Shown piece after piece: positions 51,187 through 58,103 of a DNA stretch of 64,000 nucleotides (positions are counted from its first letter, which is position 1; each line of letters opens with the position of its first letter). Source of the stretch: Paenibacillus sp. J5C2022 (GTDB lineage: Bacteria; Bacillota; Bacilli; Paenibacillales; Paenibacillaceae); the NCBI RefSeq assembly GCF_025567625.1, contig NZ_JAOQJC010000027.1:1-64000 (forward strand), written 5' to 3'. Both the position numbers and the translations under genes were made by a program. The notes under the pieces are model-generated. The model was not told where the DNA came from and did no database searches. It saw nothing but the letters and a program-made list of their open reading frames with translations.

Positions 51187-53373
51187 GTGAAAATCCATAT
51201 TGTGAAACAGGGCGACACATTATACTTTATCGGACAGAAGTACAATGTTTCGCTTGAGGAAATCCTGCATATGAATCCGGGAATATCGAACCCGGATGCG
51301 CTGGAGGTCGGGATGAAAATAAAAATCCCGTCCGGACATCCGGCATCCGGCGGCGGAATGAGCGAGATGGACATTATGCACCAGCATATCGTGAAGCAAG
51401 GAGATACATTGTGGAAGCTGTCCAAAGCGTGGGGAGTTCCGCTTGCTTCCATGATTCACGCCAATCCGCACTTGAAAAATCCAAATGTCCTGCTTACCGG
51501 AGAAGTAATCAACATTCCGAAAGCGAACGCGCAAATTCCCGCTACAACAGGTCAGTACGGGGCGCAATCGACAAGCCCGAAGTCGTCTTTTATGCAAGGG
51601 GTGCAGGGCTTTGTCGGCAAGATGTCGACGGCTCCTGTAGTAGGGAAAACGTTAACGGGGCTTGCGGCGGGCAAAAAAAACACGGCGCCAATGGCAGAGA
51701 AAAAACCGACGGGTCCGATCGTATCGCCTGTACCGCCTGCTAAACCGGAAGCTAAGGTAGAGCCGGAAGCGAAGAAGGTGGAGCCGCTGGCAACAAAGAA
51801 GGAGCCGGAAGCGAAGAAAGTAGAGCCGTTGGCAACGAAGATGGAGCCGGAAGCGAAGAAAGTGGAGCCGTTGGCAACGAAGATGGAGCCGGAAGCGAAG
51901 AAAGTGGAGCCATTAGCAAAGAAGATGGAGCCGGAAGCGAAGAAAGTAGAGCCACTGGCCTCGAAGGTGATGCCCGAGTCAACAAAGGTAGAGGCGCAAT
52001 CCGCGAAAGTGATGCCTCAATCGAAAAAGATGGAGCCGCTAGGCTCAAATATAGGTCCAAGCGGAGGCAATATGCAGCCGCTGAGCAATATGGGTCCAAG
52101 CGGAGGCAATATGCAGCCGCTGAGCAATATGGGTCCAAGCGGAGGCAATATGCAGCCGCTGAGCAATATGGGTCCAAGCGGAGGCAATATGCAGCCGCTG
52201 AGCAATATGGGTCCAAGCGGAGGCAATATGCAGCCGCTGGGCAATATGGGTCCAAGCGGAGGCAATATGCAGCCGCTGAGCAATATGGGTCCAAGCGGAG
52301 GCAATATGCAGCCGATGTCTAATGTTGCACCATATTCGGCGGAAAATGCGGGGAAGGTATCTCCATATAGCGGTAAGGGGAAAGGAAAGGAGCTTCCGCT
52401 ACAGCAGCAAAGCGCGCAGGAAGTAAACCCGGTCAATTCCGAATATATGCAGAGCATGAATCTGTTTCAGCAGTATCAAGCACCCGCTTACGATATGATG
52501 CAATACGATTATCCATCTTCACCTAACGAGAACATGTATATGCCCATGGGTAAAGGAGAAGTGGACGCAACAGCTTACGGCTTGAAAGAAAAGGCGACGA
52601 TTTCTCCATACGGTGACATGGGGGGATATGATTGCCCGCCCGGTATGGGGTATCCGATGCAGCCAGCCTTAATGCCATATGGAGCAGGTCCCGGCTGGGG
52701 TTATGGCAATCCTATGGTCAACGTTATGCAGCAGGGCGGCAATATGGCTAATCCCGGCATGATGCCTATGGCTAACGCATCAAATGCGGGCATGATATCG
52801 CCACTGTCGAATGCATCGAATGCGGGCATGGTATCGCCACTGTCGAATGCATCGAATGCGGGCATGGTATCGCCGCTGTCGAATGCATCGAATGCGGGCA
52901 TGATATCGCCGCTGTCGAATGCATCGAATGCGGGCATGGTATCGCCGCTGTCGAATGCATCGAATGCGGGCATGATATCGCCGCTGTCGAATGCATCGAA
53001 TGCGGGGATGATATCGCCGCTGTCGAATGCATCGAATGCGGGAGCGATCTCACAACTCTCCGCCATGTATCCGCAGGGATTTCAAGGATTCTCGAATGCC
53101 TATCCAACAGAAGGATATCCACCTTATCCTCCCATGTGGTCCTACTCAGGGGAAGCCGATCAAGAACAATCCGCTCAAACCAATGCCAAGGGAGACTGCG
53201 GTTGCGGTGGTGAGCGGAAAGAAGACGCAGAAGAATTGGATGGACTCCCGGGATCAGTAACCCCAGTGAAGAAAAAAACTCGCAAAAAAACGAAAAAAGC
53301 CGTCATTCGAACAATAGCGCCAAAGCCGAAGAGAAGAACGACATATGGAAGCAGACCATGGCTTAATCATTAG
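51187..53373 (+). CDS. SafA-like LysM spore coat protein with three tandem-repeat blocks
   Basis: A 728-residue protein that probably acts as a SafA-type coat morphogenetic protein. Two LysM domains lie at residues 1-50 (HIVKQGDTLYFIGQKYNVS) and 65-115 (HIVKQGDTLWKLSKAWGVP); SafA of B. subtilis has one and sits in the same region. Three repeat blocks follow: five 14-residue EPEAKKVEPLATKM units (192-261), seven 13-residue NMGPSGGNMQPLS units (288-378) and eight 12-residue NASNAGMISPLS units (530-625). Between them is a Tyr/Met/Pro-rich segment. The tail has GDCGCGGE and a basic stretch KKKTRKKTKKAV. Start GTG 51187 lies 9 bases after GGGAGGG. The functional name is inferred from LysM domains and gene position. 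Confidence 0.82.
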   Translation: MKIHIVKQGDTLYFIGQKYNVSLEEILHMNPGISNPDALEVGMKIKIPSGHPASGGGMSEMDIMHQHIVKQGDTLWKLSKAWGVPLASMIHANPHLKNPNVLLTGEVINIPKANAQIPATTGQYGAQSTSPKSSFMQGVQGFVGKMSTAPVVGKTLTGLAAGKKNTAPMAEKKPTGPIVSPVPPAKPEAKVEPEAKKVEPLATKKEPEAKKVEPLATKMEPEAKKVEPLATKMEPEAKKVEPLAKKMEPEAKKVEPLASKVMPESTKVEAQSAKVMPQSKKMEPLGSNIGPSGGNMQPLSNMGPSGGNMQPLSNMGPSGGNMQPLSNMGPSGGNMQPLSNMGPSGGNMQPLGNMGPSGGNMQPLSNMGPSGGNMQPMSNVAPYSAENAGKVSPYSGKGKGKELPLQQQSAQEVNPVNSEYMQSMNLFQQYQAPAYDMMQYDYPSSPNENMYMPMGKGEVDATAYGLKEKATISPYGDMGGYDCPPGMGYPMQPALMPYGAGPGWGYGNPMVNVMQQGGNMANPGMMPMANASNAGMISPLSNASNAGMVSPLSNASNAGMVSPLSNASNAGMISPLSNASNAGMVSPLSNASNAGMISPLSNASNAGMISPLSNASNAGAISQLSAMYPQGFQGFSNAYPTEGYPPYPPMWSYSGEADQEQSAQTNAKGDCGCGGERKEDAEELDGLPGSVTPVKKKTRKKTKKAVIRTIAPKPKRRTTYGSRPWLNH
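51760..51969 (+). repeat. 42-bp coding tandem repeat, five units
   Basis: Encodes EPEAKKVEPLATKM with small changes (TKK, TKM, KKM). Nucleotide identity between units is very high, including most third positions. Confidence 0.92.
52048..52320 (+). repeat. 39-bp coding tandem repeat, seven units
   Basis: Encodes NMGPSGGNMQPLS. The internal units are almost identical at nucleotide level, which suggests recent expansion. Confidence 0.95.
52774..53061 (+). repeat. 36-bp coding tandem repeat, eight units
   Basis: Encodes NASNAGM(I/V)SPLS; the last unit is NASNAGAISQLS. Units differ by single bases such as ATG-ATA versus ATG-GTA. Confidence 0.95.
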
Positions 53374-53480
53374 GAATATAGACTTAGGAATGTAGACGAT
53401 TACCAATATAGAGCTGCGCTCAAGCTAGTCATGACTCTTTGAGTAGTTGCCCATCAATTAAAGAAGCGAATTAGAGGAGT

Positions 53481-53523
53481 GGCGGTATCAGTTGGGAGTG
53501 TTTCTCCCTTCGGTACCGTCATT
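53481..53523. terminator. inverted repeat, possible bidirectional terminator
   Basis: GGCGGTA (53481-53487) pairs with TACCGTC (53514-53520), and GGGAG with CTCCC inside, between the convergent safA-like and tetR genes. The following plus-strand T-run is short. Confidence 0.45.
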
Positions 53524-53575
53524 TCGACGTTTTGGCCGATTGCCCCTGCTTAGCGAAAAAGAGCAATTGGCAGAG

Positions 53576-53661
53576 GCTGTATGTAACCAAAATGAGCGAT
53601 AATCCGCAAGGTTCTGTGGATCATTGGCATGTAAGAAAGCTGTATGTAACCAAAATGAGCG
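53576..53661. repeat. 23-bp direct repeat pair
   Basis: GCTGTATGTAACCAAAATGA followed by GCG occurs at 53576-53598 and again at 53639-53661, 63 bp apart, downstream of the tetR gene. Confidence 0.8.
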
Positions 53662-53688
53662 TTAGCCCAAGACTATTGCTGGTTGTAC

Positions 53689-54318
53689 TTATGTGTCAAG
53701 CGAGGGGCTAGCTCGGAAGGTTTCGTTCAGTAGATCAATATAACGATCGAGATTGCTCATAACTTCGTCCTTGTCTTGTTCTTCACCGGGTACAAATAGG
53801 TTGTTAAAGCCAGCAAGCATATAGGAGATTACCCGAACAAGAAAGTCTTGCGGCAAATCGGAGCGAAGCTCGCCTCTGTCAATCCCATCCTGAATCATCG
53901 CATTTAATTGCACGTTCAGATCCACCTGCAGCTTCTGGCGAACCGCCTGGACCGCCGCCTCGCTTTTTTCCTTCATGAGCATGCGGATAAGCCGGTCATA
54001 GACGGGGTGATCCGTTGCGAAGTCGAAACCGAGCTTGGCCTGAAGCTTGAACGACTCGAAAATGTCCATCTTCCCTATATCGTGAGCCGCTTCCGTGAGC
54101 CGTGACTCGACATAAGCCCGCTTGGCCTCGGCAGCTTCTTTGAGCACGGTAAGGTATAGCACCAATTTGTCATTGAAATGATGATAAAAAGCGCCTTTGC
54201 TGGATTGTGACTGATGAATAATCTGATTAATGGACGCTTCCTCGTAACTCTTCTCAGAAAACTCAATCAGAGCATGCTGAACGATTAATTCCCGCTTCTT
54301 GCTTCTTCTTGCACTCAA
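53689..54318 (-). CDS. TetR family transcriptional regulator
   Basis: A 209-residue one-component regulator. The N-terminal helix-turn-helix is typical (LIVQHALIEFSEKSYEEASI and IIHQSQSSKGAFYHHFNDK), and the C-terminal ligand-binding domain is helical and of unknown specificity. It starts at TTG 54318 (minus strand), 8 bases after AGGAGG. It is one of the few minus-strand genes. A decayed dehydrogenase gene lies directly upstream on the same strand, which may once have been its partner or target. Confidence 0.92.
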   Translation of the reverse strand: MSARRSKKRELIVQHALIEFSEKSYEEASINQIIHQSQSSKGAFYHHFNDKLVLYLTVLKEAAEAKRAYVESRLTEAAHDIGKMDIFESFKLQAKLGFDFATDHPVYDRLIRMLMKEKSEAAVQAVRQKLQVDLNVQLNAMIQDGIDRGELRSDLPQDFLVRVISYMLAGFNNLFVPGEEQDKDEVMSNLDRYIDLLNETFRASPSLDT

Positions 54319-54377
54319 TCCGAAAACCTCCTAACGGCAATTGCAGTTTTAAAGGTCTGACTGTAAAATCCCCACTC

Positions 54378-54406
54378 ATCGTATTTCACGAAAAACCGCT
54401 TGTCAA
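54378..54406 (-). promoter_or_regulatory. sigma-A promoter of the tetR gene
   Basis: On the minus strand -35 TTGACA (54401-54406), 17-bp spacer, -10 TACGAT (54378-54383). It directly follows the stop codon of the decayed dehydrogenase at 54411. An imperfect inverted repeat TTTTA...TAAAA lies between the promoter and the gene and may be an operator. Confidence 0.7.
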
Positions 54407-54410
54407 ACCT

Positions 54411-54700
54411 TTACTGCTTGCCGGTTATATATTTATAGGTCAGTTGCATCACTTCCCGTATATTGTCTCTATCCTCACAATATTTGGAATATTTTACTTC
54501 TCGGTTGTTCTCATCGAAATAACAATCCGACTTTAGGCCGAGCTCTGGGGAGACAGCCAGATAGGTGTACGTTTTTGCCATTTGCTCCGGCGTAAGCGAG
54601 CTTCTGCTCTTCAATCTGTAAACAAATGCCAAGAAGGGCTTCAGCTTCCCTTATCGTGAAAGATCCACTTGAACATTTGTAACACGAATGCAGTTCACAG
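54411..54700 (-). pseudogene. remnant of a short-chain dehydrogenase/reductase gene
   Basis: On the minus strand the last about 75 codons read as the C terminus of an SDR-family oxidoreductase: SLTPEQMAKTYTYLAVSPEL, YFDENNREVKYSKY and IREVMQLTYKYI. Upstream in the same frame is VTNVQVDLSR, an SDR-like strand and helix, but a TAA separates it from the continuation GKLKPFLAFVYRL. Before that the frame is lost. The N-terminal nucleotide-binding half and catalytic YxxxK are absent, so the gene is truncated and broken. Confidence 0.65.
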
Positions 54701-54807
54701 TTATTTTCGTCATCGAGGTCTACTTGCCCGTTATTAAGCATATCCCTCTGTTCATTCCGATGCTCCTTTCATATTTTGCGTATATCCAGTTTCTTGGAGG
54801 TGAAAAA
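54701..54807. other. intergenic stretch with no supported feature
   Basis: Upstream of the dehydrogenase remnant. It may include further decayed sequence of that gene, but no frame is recognisable. Confidence 0.3.
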
Positions 54808-54900
54808 ATGCTTGAAATAACCAATCCCACAATTGCGGGAACCAATCAAAATAGACTACCCTGTTTGATCTGTGTTGACGCTGGCTTTAAACGTTGTTAA
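54808..54900 (+). CDS. candidate 30-residue small protein
   Basis: ATG 54808 lies 5 bases after a perfect ribosome-binding site GGAGGTG (54796-54802). The product starts MLEITNPTIAGTNQN and ends RLPCLICVDAGFKRC, with three cysteines in the last thirteen residues. It stands between a pseudogene and bofC. It could be a real small peptide or the surviving start of a deleted gene; I cannot decide. No modification enzymes are adjacent. Confidence 0.3.
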   Translation: MLEITNPTIAGTNQNRLPCLICVDAGFKRC

Positions 54901-55136
54901 GGCGATGGAATACTCGTAATCAATATCGTGGCAACCTCCTAAAGGAGCAAGCATGTCAATTTGGAATTGCTAGAACAGACCGCGTAGTCTGTTTTGGTTA
55001 TTGTATTCCCGCAACGCTAATGTGTCAATCCGTGTTATGCTGCATTGTTGATCTGCTGCTGCATGCGTTGTTCGGCTGCATAATAAAGTGCAAATCGCGC
55101 AAACTATCCAAAAAAAGCGCAAAGGGGCCAATCCTT
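54901..55136 (+). other. upstream region of bofC
   Basis: The bofC frame stays open back to 54894, but codons before 55137 look non-coding (Cys- and Arg-rich) and lack a start signal. CATAATAAA at 55080-55088 resembles the -10 of sporulation sigma factors without a matching -35. Confidence 0.3.
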
Positions 55137-55790
55137 ATGATGGCATTACGAATGTGGAAGCGACTGAAAAAGCGTTTGCGCCGCTCGCGGGGGCCGCTGT
55201 GGGCATTGGGCGGGATCTCCGCCATATGGCTGGTAATTGCGATAGGCGGGCTGGGATTCCAGCCCGTCTTGCATGCTGCCAGCGTGAACGGCGGCGTGAA
55301 CGACAATCTGCGATTCAGCCTATCTTTACCCGAGCAAGAAGCTGCAGTGGAGGTTCTGTTGAAGCGTGTCTATATTTGCGGGGAGGAGACGGAATCGCTT
55401 GGGCGAATGACTGCCCGTCAACTTTCCCTTCTTCTTCAAGATCACCGCGAATGGAAGGTTGGCGCCAATAAAGATGCAACGACCGTTCTTGTTCAGGAAA
55501 TTAACGACCTGTCGGACTATTGCAAATCCAATGCTTACTTTGGCATAGATCGCGATGGCAATCTTTCCTTATATGACGGGCTTCCAAAGGAAGAAAAGGT
55601 GCTAAGGACATTTTTTCAGCTGGATATCGAATTTATGGAGAGCAGCTTGCCCAAGGAACAGCTTCGCTCTCTGACGGCCGGCATTCGCATCTCCGACATG
55701 GATGAATACTATAGCGTGCTTTCGACGTTTAGCGATTTTGCAATGGAGCAGAACACGAAAGTGATGGAACCGATCCGAACTGCGCCATAG
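55137..55790 (+). CDS. bofC: BofC, forespore checkpoint regulator
   Basis: BofC is secreted by the forespore into the space between the two membranes and restrains SpoIVB, delaying sigma-K activation. The 217-residue product has a basic N terminus, one signal or anchor helix (about 23-44, LWALGGISAIWLVIAIGG), and the BofC domains with VYICGEETESLGRM and a C-terminal region ending IRTAP. Start: ATG 55137 or 55140, 9 bases after AAAGGGG. Its target SpoIVB is not in this window, but the protease it ultimately controls, SpoIVFB, is. Confidence 0.9.
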   Translation: MMALRMWKRLKKRLRRSRGPLWALGGISAIWLVIAIGGLGFQPVLHAASVNGGVNDNLRFSLSLPEQEAAVEVLLKRVYICGEETESLGRMTARQLSLLLQDHREWKVGANKDATTVLVQEINDLSDYCKSNAYFGIDRDGNLSLYDGLPKEEKVLRTFFQLDIEFMESSLPKEQLRSLTAGIRISDMDEYYSVLSTFSDFAMEQNTKVMEPIRTAP

Positions 55791-55857
55791 TTGTAAAGCC
55801 GCACTGCATCTACCGGCACGAGTGAATACGCCGGCTTCAATCTCCATCAAACGTCCG

Positions 55858-55886
55858 TTCTCATTTCAAGCAACTTTTGCTATAAT
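55858..55886 (+). promoter_or_regulatory. sigma-A promoter of the ruvCAB operon
   Basis: -35 TTCTCA (55858-55863), 17-bp spacer ending TGC, -10 TATAAT (55881-55886), an extended -10 promoter 41 bases before ruvC. Confidence 0.65.
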
Positions 55887-55927
55887 GAAGGGCAGGCATG
55901 AAGAGATGAGAGATAGGAGCTGGCAAT

Positions 55928-56431
55928 TTGCGTGTGTTGGGAATAGACCCCGGAATAGCGATCGCGGGGTTCGGATTTATTGATAAACAAGGACATAAGC
56001 TGACTCCTGTGCAATATGGCGCGATACAGACGGAAGCCCATACTCCGCAGGAGGAACGCTTGCTGCAAATCTATGAATCTGCCGGAGCGCTGATGGATCG
56101 CTATAATCCGGATTCCGTTGCGGTCGAGAAGCTGTTCTTCAATCGCAACGTGACGACGGCTTTCGCTGTCGGACAGGCGCGGGGAGTCATTATATTGGCC
56201 GCGGCACAGCGCGGGCTGCCCGTGGCGGAGTATACGCCGCTGCAGGTGAAGCAATCCGTCGTAGGATACGGGAAAGCGGAGAAGCGCCAAGTGCAGGAGA
56301 TGGTGAAAATGTTTTTGAAGCTGTCCGCCGTTCCGAAGCCGGATGATGTGGCGGATGCGCTGGCAGTAGCCATATGCCATGCCCACTCCGCGACAATGAC
56401 TCAAAAAATTAACGAGGTGACCCGTTCATGA
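55928..56431 (+). CDS. ruvC: crossover junction endodeoxyribonuclease RuvC
   Basis: RuvC resolves Holliday junctions. The 167-residue product has the acidic active-site residues in RVLGIDPGIAIAGFG, VEKLFFNRN and KPDDVADALAVAICHA. It starts at TTG 55928, 7 bases after AGGAGC. B. subtilis lacks ruvC and uses RecU; the gene here is coupled to ruvA by ATGA. Confidence 0.97.
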   Translation: MRVLGIDPGIAIAGFGFIDKQGHKLTPVQYGAIQTEAHTPQEERLLQIYESAGALMDRYNPDSVAVEKLFFNRNVTTAFAVGQARGVIILAAAQRGLPVAEYTPLQVKQSVVGYGKAEKRQVQEMVKMFLKLSAVPKPDDVADALAVAICHAHSATMTQKINEVTRS

Positions 56432-57057
56432 TCGATTTTTTGCGCGGCAAAATCATACATATCGATGCAGAGTACGTCGTTGTTGATGTTCGCGATATCG
56501 GATATCGCGTTTTTACGCCCAATCCTTATGAATTCGCCGGGAAGGATGAAGCGGCGACGATCTATATTCATCATCATGTGCGGGAGGACGCCATTCTACT
56601 CTATGGATTCCTGTCGCGAGAACAGCAGACGCTGTTCCGCAAGCTGCTGGACGTATCGGGCATCGGACCGAGAGTGGCGCTTGGCATCCTGTCGGCAGGG
56701 CGTCCCGAGACGGTCATTGCCGCGATTCAACAGGAGAATATCGGTTTCCTGACGAAGCTGCCCGGCATCGGCAAGAAGACGGCCCAGCGCATGATCCTGG
56801 ATTTGAAGGACAAGCTTCTGGGAGCTTCTGATGCGGCCGGCCTTGCGGCAGCGGGAATTGTATCGGAGCTTGCGGGCGATGATGGCGGACAAGGGCACGG
56901 GACTGCCTGGCAGGAAGCCCGCGACGGCCTTGCCGCGCTTGGTTATACCGCTTCGGAGCTGGATGCGGCTTGGAACAAAATGAAAGATTCCGTCACTCCG
57001 GAAGAGACGGTAGACGCCCTGATGAAGAGGGCGCTTCAGCAGTTGTTCAAAGGGTAA
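56428..57057 (+). CDS. ruvA: Holliday junction DNA helicase subunit RuvA
   Basis: RuvA tetramers bind the four-way junction and load RuvB. The 209-residue product has the OB-fold N-terminal domain (MIDFLRGKIIHIDAEYVVVD), two helix-hairpin-helix motifs (LDVSGIGPRVALGIL and LPGIGKKTAQRMILDLKDK) and the RuvB-binding C-terminal domain. It overlaps ruvC by four bases. Confidence 0.98.
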   Translation: MIDFLRGKIIHIDAEYVVVDVRDIGYRVFTPNPYEFAGKDEAATIYIHHHVREDAILLYGFLSREQQTLFRKLLDVSGIGPRVALGILSAGRPETVIAAIQQENIGFLTKLPGIGKKTAQRMILDLKDKLLGASDAAGLAAAGIVSELAGDDGGQGHGTAWQEARDGLAALGYTASELDAAWNKMKDSVTPEETVDALMKRALQQLFKG

Positions 57058-57075
57058 CGGAAAGGAGAGGGAGCT

Positions 57076-58080
57076 ATGGATGACCGGATCGTATCCGCGA
57101 ACCTGATGATGGATGAACATGCCGTCGAGCTGAGCTTGCGCCCCCGATATCTCGCGGAATATATCGGGCAGAGCAAAGCGAAGGAAAATTTGAAAATCTA
57201 TATCGAAGCCGCCAAGCTCCGCAAGGAAGCACTGGATCATGTACTTCTCTACGGCCCTCCGGGTCTTGGCAAGACGACCTTGTCCAATATTATCGCCAAT
57301 GAGCTTGGCGTTAACCTGAGGACGACGTCGGGACCGGCTATCGAACGCCCCGGCGATTTGGCGGCACTGCTGACCAATTTGCAGGAAGGCGACGTTCTGT
57401 TCATCGATGAAATTCATCGACTGCACCGTACGGTTGAGGAAGTGCTTTATCCTGCGATGGAGGACTTCGCTTTGGATATAATGATCGGCAAGGGGCCAAG
57501 CGCACGCTCCGTCCGGCTGGATTTGCCGCCGTTTACGCTAATCGGCGCGACGACGAGAGCGGGACTTCTGTCCGCGCCGTTGCGGGACCGGTTCGGCGTC
57601 GTCAGCCGACTGGAATTTTATACTGTGGACGAGCTGGCTTTTATTGTATCGCGTGCTGCGGAAATATTGGAAGTGAGCATCGTTGGTGAAGCTGCGTCGG
57701 AGATCGCCATGCGCTCCAGGGGGACGCCGCGGATTGCGAACCGGCTTCTGAAGCGGGTGAGGGACTTCGCGCAGGTAAGAGGTGACGGCATCATCACGCA
57801 TGATATCGCGCAGTCGGCTTTGTCGCTTCTGCAAGTCGATCCGCAAGGGCTGGACGACATCGATCACAAGATGCTTCGTGCCATGATGGTTACTTTCTCG
57901 GGCAGGCCGGTCGGACTGGATACGATCGCCGCGACAATCGGGGAAGAGAGCCAGACGATTGAGGACGTCTATGAGCCGTATCTGATGCAGATCGGATTCC
58001 TGCAGCGTACGCCGCGGGGCAGGATAGCCACAGAGAGCGCCTATCGCCATCTGGGACTGCCTATGCCCACGGATCGTTAA
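57076..58080 (+). CDS. ruvB: Holliday junction DNA helicase motor RuvB
   Basis: RuvB is the AAA+ motor for branch migration. The 334-residue product has LRPRYLAEYIGQSKAKENL, Walker A GPPGLGKTTLSNIIA, Walker B FIDEIHRL, sensor 1 GATTRAGLLSAPLRDRFG, and the C-terminal winged helix with IGFLQRTPRGRIAT. The ribosome-binding site is AAAGGAGAGG. Confidence 0.98.
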   Translation: MDDRIVSANLMMDEHAVELSLRPRYLAEYIGQSKAKENLKIYIEAAKLRKEALDHVLLYGPPGLGKTTLSNIIANELGVNLRTTSGPAIERPGDLAALLTNLQEGDVLFIDEIHRLHRTVEEVLYPAMEDFALDIMIGKGPSARSVRLDLPPFTLIGATTRAGLLSAPLRDRFGVVSRLEFYTVDELAFIVSRAAEILEVSIVGEAASEIAMRSRGTPRIANRLLKRVRDFAQVRGDGIITHDIAQSALSLLQVDPQGLDDIDHKMLRAMMVTFSGRPVGLDTIAATIGEESQTIEDVYEPYLMQIGFLQRTPRGRIATESAYRHLGLPMPTDR

Positions 58081-58103
58081 CCCAACTAGAGAGGAGAGAA
58101 ATC

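Noticed and set aside
51752..53122. Long minus-strand open frames opposite the safA-like gene
   Set aside because: They mirror the in-frame tandem repeats, lack start signals and encode monotonous sequence.
54688..54900. 70-codon plus-strand frame starting MQFTVIFVIEVYLP
   Set aside because: The upstream part is antisense to the dehydrogenase remnant and has no ribosome-binding site; only the ATG at 54808 has one.
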